Assembly (NCBI RefSeq): GCF_017921815.1
Contig: NZ_JAGEMM010000001.1
Span: 186,001 to 250,000, forward strand
Length of the DNA stretch: 64,000 bases
Direction: 5' to 3'
Source of the DNA: Microvirga antarctica
GTDB taxonomy: Bacteria; Pseudomonadota; Alphaproteobacteria; Rhizobiales; Beijerinckiaceae
Both the position numbers and the translations under genes were made by a program. Below the pieces are notes generated by a model. That model did not search any database, was not told the origin of the DNA, and was given only the letters and a program-made list of their open reading frames with translations. How positions within the stretch are numbered: position 1 is the first letter of the stretch; each line of letters begins with the position of its first letter. Positions 36,487 to 44,168 of the stretch are shown here, piece by piece.

Positions 36487-36792
36487 TCAGTGAGTCCAGG
36501 GGCCGACGCGGTTGAACTTGAAATTGTCCGAATAGGCCATGGGACGGCGCTTGATATCCTGCGGCTCCTCGACCCGGTAGGCGATGCCCTCGCGTTGCGC
36601 GTAGGCGATGGCCTCTTCGCGGGTGTCGAACCACAGGCGCAACTGCTGACGGGTGTCGCCGGAACTCGTCCAGCCCATGAGGGGCTCGATCACCCGGGGC
36701 GCATCCTGATCGAAGGCCAGGAGCCATTGCTTGGTACGGGCCATACCGGACTGGGCTGCGGATTTGGCCGGCTTGTAGATCCGTGCTGCCAT
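36487..36792 (-). CDS. NDUFS4-like complex I accessory subunit (ETC complex I subunit)
   Basis: 101 residues. Matches the family of mitochondrial NDUFS4 (18 kDa) counterparts found as supernumerary complex I subunits in alphaproteobacteria: MAARIYKPAKSAAQSG at the start, then PLMGWTSSGDTRQQLRLWF and YSDNFKFNRVGPWTH at the end. It binds the peripheral arm of NADH dehydrogenase. It lies alone between tRNA genes, away from any nuo genes. Confidence 0.93.
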   Translation of the reverse strand: MAARIYKPAKSAAQSGMARTKQWLLAFDQDAPRVIEPLMGWTSSGDTRQQLRLWFDTREEAIAYAQREGIAYRVEEPQDIKRRPMAYSDNFKFNRVGPWTH

Positions 36793-36827
36793 GGCGTTCG
36801 GTCTCTCATATCGTCTTCAGGCGAGGA

Positions 36828-36904
<77 letters not shown>

Positions 36905-36967
36905 ACATCATCGCCTCAGCGGGTGTTGGCTATCACGACCCTTGCGGTTTCAGCAAGCGCCGCGGCG

Positions 36968-37438
36968 TCAGTGTTTGAACATCCCATGCTCAATTTTGTC
37001 GCCAGCCTTGATTCCGAGCCTGGCGGCGGTGCCGGCATTCAGCTCCAGGACCGCCAGGATCGGCTCGCCGGAGGGGATGGTGCGCGTCGAGAGCGGTTCC
37101 GTATTGGCCGCGATCCGCGCAATCGTACCATCGGGGCGAACGAACAGCATGTCGAGGGGCAGATAGGTGTTCTGCATCCACATGCTGACCGGGGCGACGC
37201 GGCCGAAATCGAACAGCATTCCCTGGTTTTCAGGCATCGCCCGGCGATACATCAGGCCCTGGGCGCGATCGGCGTCGTTGCGGGCGACCTCCACCTGAAA
37301 GCTCTGCCGTTGGCCGCCGGCGCCGACGATGGACAGGGCCTCCATGGCCTGCGCATAGGCGAGTGCGCCGAAGGCGAGGAAGGCCATCCCGGCCGCCGTA
37401 GCAGCGGGAACAAACCGCCTGGAAAATCCCGGTTTCAT
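36968..37438 (-). CDS. DUF192 family exported protein
   Basis: 156 residues. Signal peptide about residues 1-30 (ends ALAYAQA), then the compact DUF192 domain with RAQGLMYRRAMPENQGMLF, MWMQNTYLPLDMLFV and a C-terminal ELNAGTAARLGIKAGD. The family is widespread and uncharacterised. It starts 10 bp after the double cold-shock gene, so co-transcription is likely, an arrangement common in rhizobia. Confidence 0.88.
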   Translation of the reverse strand: MKPGFSRRFVPAATAAGMAFLAFGALAYAQAMEALSIVGAGGQRQSFQVEVARNDADRAQGLMYRRAMPENQGMLFDFGRVAPVSMWMQNTYLPLDMLFVRPDGTIARIAANTEPLSTRTIPSGEPILAVLELNAGTAARLGIKAGDKIEHGMFKH

Positions 37439-37448
37439 GGAGAGCCGA

Positions 37449-38066
37449 TCAGTGAGAAAGGGGAAGGGCCGTATCGGTGAGCCGCACCTCGGCCGCCATC
37501 AGCCCCTTGGAACCGTCGCCGAACCGTACGAAAACCTCGTCACCCGGCTTCAATTCCATGATGCCGTAACGGCGAAGAGTTTCCATATGAACGAAGATGT
37601 CCGGCTTGCCCTCGCCCTGGGTGAGGAAGCCAAAACCGCGCAGGCGATTGAACCACTTGACCGTGGCCGCCTCGAGACCGCTGGTCGCGACGACTTGCAC
37701 ATGGGTGCGGGGAAGCGGGAGTTCGGACGGGTGCAGCGCAGTCGATTCGTCGAGAGACAGCACGCGGAACGCCTGCAGGCCTCGCGGCCGCTGGACGGCC
37801 TCCACCACGATCCGCGCACCCTCGTTGGCGATCTGGTGGCCGTCGCGGCGCAGGCAGGTCACGTGAAGGAGAACGTCGGGCATTCCGTTATCGGGCAGGA
37901 TAAAGCCAAATCCCTTGGCCACGTCGAACCACTTGATCCGACCACTGACCTGAATCAGCTCCAGCGCCGCGTCTGCGGTACCGTCCTGCGTGACCTCGCG
38001 ACGGTGATGATCCTGGGATCCGTCCTCGCGGAGATCGAACGATCGTGACCGAAAATCGCTAGCCAT
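37449..38066 (-). CDS. cold-shock protein with two cold-shock domains
   Basis: 205 residues. Two CSDs: about residues 40-105 (KWFDVAKGFGFI) and 132-200 (KWFNRLRGFGFL), each with RNP1-like KGFGFI/RGFGFL and an RNP2-like LHV/FVH motif, joined by a short linker. N-terminal 38 residues are charged. Binds single-stranded nucleic acid. The upstream region has a 6-bp inverted repeat at 38106-38125. Confidence 0.92.
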   Translation of the reverse strand: MASDFRSRSFDLREDGSQDHHRREVTQDGTADAALELIQVSGRIKWFDVAKGFGFILPDNGMPDVLLHVTCLRRDGHQIANEGARIVVEAVQRPRGLQAFRVLSLDESTALHPSELPLPRTHVQVVATSGLEAATVKWFNRLRGFGFLTQGEGKPDIFVHMETLRRYGIMELKPGDEVFVRFGDGSKGLMAAEVRLTDTALPLSH

Positions 38067-38105
38067 TTACAAACCCGAACTCAAACAAAACGCCGATTCT
38101 GACTG

Positions 38106-38125
38106 TCAGGATAACATTGTCCTGA
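38106..38125 (-). promoter_or_regulatory. inverted repeat upstream of the double-CSD gene
   Basis: TCAGGA and TCCTGA with an 8-nt centre, 40 bp before the start codon of the cold-shock gene. It could be an operator or part of the 5' untranslated leader; no typical promoter was recognised. Confidence 0.3.
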
Positions 38126-38187
38126 TTCTGGGGAAGCCCTGAAACGCGCTTTGGTGGTCGAACTTTCCCGAGCATACGCGAATCAGC

Positions 38188-38958
38188 TCAAAGTTCACTG
38201 GCAATTCGGGACAGGACCGGCCCAATTTCTCCTGCAATCACAAGGTCTGCCTGCCCGTCCAGGGGCGTCGGCTCCCGGTTGACGATGACGAGACGCGCGC
38301 CGTTTTCCTTCGCCAGGGAGGGGAGACTCGCGGCCGGATGCACCACGAGGGAGGATCCGATCACGAGAAAAAGGTCGCTCTCAAGCGAAAGCGTCAGGGC
38401 TGCCCGGAGCTTCGCCTGGGGCATCGCCTGGCCAAAGGAGATCGTCGCCGATTTCACGATCCCGCCGCAGCTCTTACACACGGGCGGCTCGCCGGAAGCC
38501 TCGAAAGCCAGGCGGATGTCGGCAAGTTCGTGGCGGCGGTCGCAGGACAGACAGGTGGCGTAGCTGCCGTTCCCGTGCAGTTCGATCACCTCGTCGTCTC
38601 TCAGCCCCGAGGCCTGGTGCAAGTTGTCGATGTTCTGGGTGATCACCGCCGTCATCCGCCCTCCCGCGACGAGGCTCGCCAGCGCCGCATGGCCGCGGGT
38701 TGGTCGCGCATCGCGATAGAGGTCGTCCATGGTGAATTTGCGCCGCCACGCTTCCCGTCGCGCGGCCGGATTTTCCAGAAACAGCCCGAACGGGATCGGC
38801 TTGTTCTGCATCCACGGGCTTCCCGGGGAGCGGAAATCCGGCACCCCGCTCTCGGTCGAAATTCCGGCGCCGGTAAACCCCGCCATTCGGCGTGACTCAC
38901 CGATGAAGCGCAGCAGAGAAGCAATTGACGTTTCGAACGGATCGGGCATGACACTCAT
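38188..38958 (-). CDS. cobB: NAD-dependent protein deacylase (sirtuin)
   Basis: 256 residues. NAD-binding GAGISTESGVPDF near residue 30, TQNIDNLH near 110, catalytic His in VIELHGNG near 127, and a four-Cys zinc site (CLSC and CKSC). Removes acyl groups from lysines. GAAGG lies before ATG 38958; a second ATG at 38949 is possible. Confidence 0.92.
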   Translation of the reverse strand: MSVMPDPFETSIASLLRFIGESRRMAGFTGAGISTESGVPDFRSPGSPWMQNKPIPFGLFLENPAARREAWRRKFTMDDLYRDARPTRGHAALASLVAGGRMTAVITQNIDNLHQASGLRDDEVIELHGNGSYATCLSCDRRHELADIRLAFEASGEPPVCKSCGGIVKSATISFGQAMPQAKLRAALTLSLESDLFLVIGSSLVVHPAASLPSLAKENGARLVIVNREPTPLDGQADLVIAGEIGPVLSRIASEL

Positions 38959-39005
38959 ATAGGCGCCTTCGCTTTCACGTCACGCCGTTCCATCGGATCA
39001 CAGCC

Positions 39006-39992
39006 TTGACCCTCTCGCCTGAACCCCTCGCCGCCCCGTCCCGGGTTCGCTGGGACGTCATCGACGTCGCCCGCGGCGTCGCGATCCTGGCGATGATCGT
39101 CTATCATTTCGGGTGGGACCTGAGCTTTCTCAAGCTCATCGAGACCAACCTCATCACCCTGCCGGCCTGGCGCTGGTTTGCCCGGGGAATCGCGGGCTCG
39201 TTCCTGTTCCTGTCCGGAATCGGGCTGGTGCTCGCCCATGGGCGCGGCATCCGGTGGCGGCCGTTCCTGCGGCGTCTCGCCATCGTGGGCGGCGCGGCGC
39301 TGCTGGTCACGGTCGCAACCTATTTCGTATTTCCCGACAGCTTCATCTTCTTCGGAATTCTGCACTGCATCGCGCTGTCCAGCATCCTTGCCCTGCCCTT
39401 CCTGCGCGCTCCGCGCTGGATCGCGGTCGCCGTTGCGGCTTTCGTGCTGGCAGGACCCTGGTTGTTCACCGGGGCGGGATGGGACAGGCCTGTGCTCGAC
39501 TGGCTTGGGCTCGGCGCCTTCGATCCTGTGACCAACGACTATGTGCCGATCTTTCCCTGGTTCGCCCTCGTCCTGCTGGGCACCGTCTGGGCGCGGACGT
39601 TCATGCTCGTGCACCAGGCGCCGCAACCGGCTCCCTGGCAGGCCTCGGGGGCGACCGGGCGCGGCCTGATCTGGGCGGGCCGGCACAGCCTGCCGATCTA
39701 CCTGCTGCACCAGATTGTCCTGCTCGGGTTTCTCTTCGGCGTCCTGCAACTCACCGGACCGAACGCCGCCGTGGAAGCAAAGCCGTTCGTTCTCGAATGC
39801 GAATCCACCTGCCTCCGGCAGAATGCCGAGCCCGCCACGTGCCGCTCGGTCTGCGGCTGCGTCGTCACCGGCCTTCGGCGCGACGGACTCTGGGCCCGGG
39901 TTCTGGCCAACGACGTCGACGATGAGGCCCGCATGCGGGTCTCCCGGCTAACCCAGCAATGCCTGCGCGAAGCGCCGAAAGCTGCGCCCTAG
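39006..39992 (+). CDS. DUF1624 (heparan-alpha-glucosaminide N-acetyltransferase-like) membrane protein with Cys-rich tail
   Basis: 328 residues. The DUF1624 core (residues 15-260) has about eight membrane segments and the family start VIDVARGVAILAMIVYHFGWD, with IYLLHQIV near its end. Members transfer acyl groups across membranes. Residues 262-325 form an extra tail with five or more Cys (CESTC, CRSVCGC, LTQQC) that resembles the stand-alone protein at 35063-35392. Start is TTG 39006 with a poor ribosome site. The substrate is unknown. Confidence 0.8.
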   Translation: MTLSPEPLAAPSRVRWDVIDVARGVAILAMIVYHFGWDLSFLKLIETNLITLPAWRWFARGIAGSFLFLSGIGLVLAHGRGIRWRPFLRRLAIVGGAALLVTVATYFVFPDSFIFFGILHCIALSSILALPFLRAPRWIAVAVAAFVLAGPWLFTGAGWDRPVLDWLGLGAFDPVTNDYVPIFPWFALVLLGTVWARTFMLVHQAPQPAPWQASGATGRGLIWAGRHSLPIYLLHQIVLLGFLFGVLQLTGPNAAVEAKPFVLECESTCLRQNAEPATCRSVCGCVVTGLRRDGLWARVLANDVDDEARMRVSRLTQQCLREAPKAAP

Positions 39993-39999
39993 CTGACCG

Positions 40000-41019
40000 T
40001 CAGCGGCCCGCCGCACGCTGGGATCGGGATTCAGCCAGCAGACAGAGAAGTTCGAAGGCCATCGCGGCCCCGACCAGTGCCGTGTTGCCGGTCTGGTCGA
40101 AAGGCGGCGAGACTTCAACCATGTCTGCACCCACCAGATGGAGGTGTCGCATCCCGCGCACGAGCTGGAGGGCTTCGCGGCTCGTCAGGCCGCCGATTTC
40201 AGGAGTGCCCGTGCCAGGCGCGAAGGCCGGATCGAGGGAATCGATGTCGAAGGTGAAATAGGTCGGCGCCGACCCGACAACCCGGCGGGCCTCGGCGATC
40301 GCATGGGCGACGCCCTTTTCGCCGATCTCCTCCATGTCGATGATGCGGATGCCCTGGTCGAGTGCCCATTGACGCTCGTCGGCAGCGTACATGGTGCCGC
40401 GAATGGCGATCTGGACCATGCGCTGCGGATCGATCACGCCGTCTTCGATGGCCCGCCGGAACGGCGTTCCGTGGGTGAGCTTCTGGTTTCCGAAAAAGGT
40501 GTCGCCAGTGTCGCTGTGCGCGTCGACGTGGATCAGGCCCAGCGGCTCCCCGGCGCCCAGGACGCGCAGAATCGGATAGGAAACCAGGTGATCGCCGCCG
40601 ATCGAGAGGGGCGTGATGCCCGCCTGATGAAGATCATGGATGAACCTGTCGATCCGGCCCAGCGTATCCTCCACGTTGATGGGGTTGACCGGGATGTCGC
40701 CGATATCGGCACAGACGCACAGGTCGTAGGGCGCCACGAGCGTGCCGTCGTTCACGAGGCGCATCAGCGAGGAAGCCTCGCGTACCTGTCGTGGGCCGAG
40801 GCGGGTGCCGGGCCGGTTGGTGGTCGCCCCATCGAAGGGAATTCCCAGCAGCGCGATTTCGATCTCGCCCGCGGCCAGCTGTGGCGAAATATGCGGCAGG
40901 CGCATGAAGGTCGCAATTCCCGCAAAGCGAGGCACGACCATGCCGGACAGAGGCTGATAGGCCTGAAGGCGCTGGGCGCGGTTCAGGCGGGGCTGTGCGG
41001 CGTCTAGGTGCGGGGTCAT
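40000..41019 (-). CDS. speB: agmatinase/arginase family ureohydrolase
   Basis: 339 residues. The di-manganese ligands are all visible: His144 in GGDH, Asp166/His168/Asp170 in DAHSD, Asp258/Asp260 in FDIDSLDP. GTPEIGG after them resembles agmatinase and guanidinobutyrase more than arginase, but its partner ornithine aminotransferase fits arginase, so the substrate is uncertain. Start ATG 41019 fits the ureohydrolase fold; the longer frame to 41253 overlaps rocD. Gap to rocD 19 bp. Confidence 0.82.
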   Translation of the reverse strand: MTPHLDAAQPRLNRAQRLQAYQPLSGMVVPRFAGIATFMRLPHISPQLAAGEIEIALLGIPFDGATTNRPGTRLGPRQVREASSLMRLVNDGTLVAPYDLCVCADIGDIPVNPINVEDTLGRIDRFIHDLHQAGITPLSIGGDHLVSYPILRVLGAGEPLGLIHVDAHSDTGDTFFGNQKLTHGTPFRRAIEDGVIDPQRMVQIAIRGTMYAADERQWALDQGIRIIDMEEIGEKGVAHAIAEARRVVGSAPTYFTFDIDSLDPAFAPGTGTPEIGGLTSREALQLVRGMRHLHLVGADMVEVSPPFDQTGNTALVGAAMAFELLCLLAESRSQRAAGR

Positions 41020-41038
41020 TGGTGAAGCTCTTTCCCGG

Positions 41039-42238
41039 TCAATGGAGGGCGCGGCCGAAGACGCGTTCCACGCGCTCCATGCCCCAGTCGATTTCCTCAC
41101 GGGTGATCGTGAGGGGCGGCGCAAAACGCAGGACCGTCCCGTGCGTGTCCTTGGACAGGATCCCCTCCGCCAGCAGCGCGTCGCACACCAATCGGGCGGA
41201 GACGACCGCCGGATCGACCTCGACGCCGACCCACAGCCCCTTGCCCCGGACATCGGTGACGAAGTTGCTGCGGATGCCGCGCAGGCGGTCTTTCATATAT
41301 TGCCCCAACGCGGCACTGCGTTCGACAAGATTTTCGTCCGCGATGATCGCCAGCGCTTCGGAACCGATCCGCGCCGCGAGCGCATTGCCGCCGAAGGTCG
41401 ACCCGTGCGACCCGGGTGTAAAAACCGCCATGACCTCGCGCGTCGCGACGAAGGCCGACACAGGATAGACCCCGCCGCCAAGCGCCTTTCCGAGGATCAA
41501 TCCATCGGGAAGAATGCCATCGTGCTGATAGGCGAACCAGCGCCCGGTGCGACCGAGGCCCGACTGCACCTCATCGAGGATCAGCAGGACGTTGTGACGA
41601 TCGCAGACCGCGCGAAGGTCGCGTAGATAGCCATCCGGCGGGACGACGATGCCGGCCTCGCCCTGGATCGGCTCGATCAGCACGGCGCAGGTCTCCGGCG
41701 TGATCGCTTCGGCCACCGCCTGCGCATCGCCGAAAGGCACGGAGCGGAAACCGCCATCGTAGGGTCCGAAATCGTCGCGGTAGGATGGATCCGACGAGAA
41801 CCCGACGATGGTGGTGGTCCGGCCGTGGAAATTGTTCTCCGCCACGATGATCTGGGCGCGGTCCTTCGAGATGTTCTTGACCCGGTAGCCCCATCGTCGG
41901 GCCGCCTTGATGGCGGTCTCGACGGCTTCTGCGCCGGTATTCATGGGCAGCGCCATTTCGAGACCGGTGAGGCTCACCAATGTCTCGAGAAACGGACCGA
42001 GAAGCTCCGTATGATAGGCGCGGCTGGTCACCGCAAGCCGGGCCGCCTGGTCCGCCATCGCAGCGAGAATGCGCGGGTGCCCGTGCCCGAGGCTGACCGC
42101 CGAATAGGCGCTCATCATGTCGAGATAGCGCTTGCCCGCGCGATCGCTCGCCCAGACCCCCTTCGCCTCGTGCAGGACGACGGGAAGCGGGTCGTAATTG
42201 GCTGCTGTGACGATTTTCTCGCGTACGATGCTATCCAT
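41039..42238 (-). CDS. rocD: ornithine-oxo-acid transaminase
   Basis: 399 residues. Class III aminotransferase converting ornithine to glutamate semialdehyde. PLP Lys251 in LGKALGGGVYP, PLP-binding LDEVQSGLGRTG at 221-232, and N-terminal MMSAYSAVSLGHGHP typical of ornithine enzymes. Between the ureohydrolase and an Lrp-type regulator, suggesting an arginine catabolic unit. Confidence 0.88.
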   Translation of the reverse strand: MDSIVREKIVTAANYDPLPVVLHEAKGVWASDRAGKRYLDMMSAYSAVSLGHGHPRILAAMADQAARLAVTSRAYHTELLGPFLETLVSLTGLEMALPMNTGAEAVETAIKAARRWGYRVKNISKDRAQIIVAENNFHGRTTTIVGFSSDPSYRDDFGPYDGGFRSVPFGDAQAVAEAITPETCAVLIEPIQGEAGIVVPPDGYLRDLRAVCDRHNVLLILDEVQSGLGRTGRWFAYQHDGILPDGLILGKALGGGVYPVSAFVATREVMAVFTPGSHGSTFGGNALAARIGSEALAIIADENLVERSAALGQYMKDRLRGIRSNFVTDVRGKGLWVGVEVDPAVVSARLVCDALLAEGILSKDTHGTVLRFAPPLTITREEIDWGMERVERVFGRALH

Positions 42239-42336
42239 GGGCGCCTCCGGGAGAAAGCTTAGCGCTCAGGCGGTATCGATGAGGTCGAATCGGGTCGCGG
42301 GCCCAGCCAATTCGGCTGTGGGGCTTGGGCGGCCTG

Positions 42337-42840
42337 TCAGTCTCGGCTGTCGGCCACCGGATAGCCGTCGAAGCTCTTCAGGGTCTTCAACACGAAGGTC
42401 GTGTGGATCCGCCCGATGCCGAAAGCCGGATCCGCCAGAAAAGCGCCCGTCAGCGCCTCATAGGCCGAGAGGGTCTGCGAGACGATGCGCGCCACATAAT
42501 CGTGCTCGCCATTGACGACCTGCAGTTCGACCACTGCCGGATGGGCGCAGAGCGCCCGCTCGAGACGCTGGCGGACAGCGGCCGACGGATCGCGCATGGT
42601 GATGCCCGCATGCGCGATGATGTCGTGGCCGAGCCAGGACGGCTCGACGAGGGCCGCGTAGCCCCGGATGACGCCCTTCTGCTCGAGACGCTTGACGCGC
42701 TCGAGGCATGGCCGCGGCGACAGGCCTACTTTCTCCGACAGAGCCTGATAGGTCATGCGCCCGGCCCGCGTCAGGGCATCGAGGATCGAGAGATCGATTC
42801 GATCGAGAACGGCTCTCGGCTGGCGTGCGGGCGGCTTCAT
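42337..42840 (-). CDS. Lrp/AsnC family transcriptional regulator
   Basis: 167 residues. Winged HTH near residues 12-70 (LDRIDLSILDALTRAGRMTYQALSEKVGLSPRPCLERVKRLE) and a RAM ligand-binding domain in the C-terminal half. ATG 42840 with GAGAAGAG upstream is preferred over the longer frame. It lies upstream of rocD on the same strand and most likely senses an amino acid such as arginine or ornithine and controls rocD (inference). Confidence 0.9.
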   Translation of the reverse strand: MKPPARQPRAVLDRIDLSILDALTRAGRMTYQALSEKVGLSPRPCLERVKRLEQKGVIRGYAALVEPSWLGHDIIAHAGITMRDPSAAVRQRLERALCAHPAVVELQVVNGEHDYVARIVSQTLSAYEALTGAFLADPAFGIGRIHTTFVLKTLKSFDGYPVADSRD

Positions 42841-43066
42841 GGCTCTTCTCGCGTGATGGCGCGGCGCCTGCGGAGGCACGCGCCCGGTCTCCCGGCGTCT
42901 GTATCGCACGGCCGGAGATCAATCAAAGGCGAAGACGCTGACCTCCTCATCGTCTCGGGGCGGTTGAAAGCTGCCGGCTTGTCAGCCAACAATGCAAGGA
43001 CGGCATTCGCGCAATCGGGCGCGCCCTGCGTCCCCGCCTGAAGCGAGTCTTTCGAAAAGGAACTGA

Positions 43067-43696
43067 ATGGTGCTGCGCGATTATCTGGCCGATCTCCCCC
43101 TCGTCGCCATCCTGCGCGGATTGCGGCCCGAGAATGCCGAGGCCGTCGGAGCCACGCTGGCGGAGGCCGGCTTCCGCATCATCGAGGTGCCGCTGAACTC
43201 GCCCGATCCGTTCAAGAGCATCCAGATCCTGGCCCGCACCCTGCCATCCTCGGTGCTGGTAGGCGCCGGCACCGTGCTCGATCCGGAGCACGTCAACGGC
43301 GTTCTCGACATGGGCGGCAAGCTCATCGTGATGCCCCATGCGGACCCGGCGGTGATTCAACGGGCAAAACAGTTGCGGATGATCTGCACGCCGGGAGTCG
43401 CCACGCCGACGGAGGCTTTCGCGGCCCTGCATGCGGGTGCGGATGCGATCAAGATCTTCCCGGCCGAGGCAATCCCGCCCCAGATCGTCAAGGCGTGGCG
43501 GGCCGTGCTGCCGCCCGACGCCCTCGTGATCCCCGTGGGCGGCATCCGGCCCGAGACGATGAAATCCTATGTCGACGCCGGCGCGAACGGATTCGGGCTC
43601 GGCTCGGCCCTCTTCACGCCCGGACTTTGCGTCGATGAGATCGCTCGGAACGCCCGCGCCTTCGCCGATGCGTGGAAGGCGCTGAAGCCGGCCTGA
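43067..43696 (+). CDS. dgoA: 2-dehydro-3-deoxy-6-phosphogalactonate aldolase
   Basis: 209 residues, class I aldolase of the KDPG/KDPGal family. Schiff-base Lys129 in ADAIKIFPAE, Glu40 in IIEVPLNSP and GAGTVLDP near 67. The pattern LVAILRGLRPENA and VIPVGGI resembles KDPGal aldolase (galactonate pathway). No kinase or dehydratase of that pathway is nearby. AAAAGGAA precedes ATG 43067. Confidence 0.85.
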   Translation: MVLRDYLADLPLVAILRGLRPENAEAVGATLAEAGFRIIEVPLNSPDPFKSIQILARTLPSSVLVGAGTVLDPEHVNGVLDMGGKLIVMPHADPAVIQRAKQLRMICTPGVATPTEAFAALHAGADAIKIFPAEAIPPQIVKAWRAVLPPDALVIPVGGIRPETMKSYVDAGANGFGLGSALFTPGLCVDEIARNARAFADAWKALKPA

Positions 43697-43702
43697 GAGG
43701 CC

Positions 43703-43936
43703 TTAGCGGCCGCGCCCGCTGCGCTGTCCCCGAAAGAACGGGACCGTCAGCAGGCGCCGCCCGCTTTCATCCGCAATCTCGAGTTCGATATTGCCCGCGT
43801 CGGAGAGCTGATCGCGCAGCTCCTCGACGGTGGCCAGCGCTTCGGCCCGCGCCGCATCGAGATCGGGAAGCTCGATCCCCTCGTCATCCTCATCGAGATC
43901 ATAGCCATCGCGGATGTTGAAATAGAAGCGGGGCAT
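43703..43936 (-). CDS. DUF6894 family small protein
   Basis: 77 residues. MPRFYFNIRDGYDLDEDDEGIELPDL at the start, then a helix of alternating Ala/Glu (DAARAEALATVEELRDQL) and a C-terminal basic end. This small cytoplasmic family of unknown function is abundant in Hyphomicrobiales. It converges with the aldolase gene 6 bp away. Confidence 0.82.
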   Translation of the reverse strand: MPRFYFNIRDGYDLDEDDEGIELPDLDAARAEALATVEELRDQLSDAGNIELEIADESGRRLLTVPFFRGQRSGRGR

Positions 43937-44020
43937 GGCGGCACTCGGTTTCGCGCGTTGAATCGGCCCTGGGCCGACTCAGAGCCTGGGCGTGACGGAC
44001 ATTTTGGTAAAGGGGAAAAG

Positions 44021-44095
44021 TGGCGCGGCCTAGGGGAGTCGAACCCCTCTCCCCAGCGTGAAAGGCTGGTGTCCTAACCGATAGACGAAGGCCGC
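44021..44095 (-). tRNA. tRNA-Glu (anticodon TTC)
   Basis: 75 nt including CCA. Acceptor GCGGCCT pairs with AGGCCGC, discriminator G, D-arm GTCTATCGGTTAGGAC, anticodon arm CCAGCCTTTCACGCTGG with TTC, T-arm AGGGGTTCGACTCCCCT. Confidence 0.95.
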
Positions 44096-44168
44096 GCATC
44101 GGGGCAAAGCCGCCGAAGTGGGCGGACATATAGATGGCTTCCTCCGGCTGGGCAAGCGCAAGAATGAC

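Noticed and set aside
40000-41253. 417-residue form of the ureohydrolase
   Set aside because: The extra 78 residues overlap the end of rocD in another frame and have shadow-like composition.
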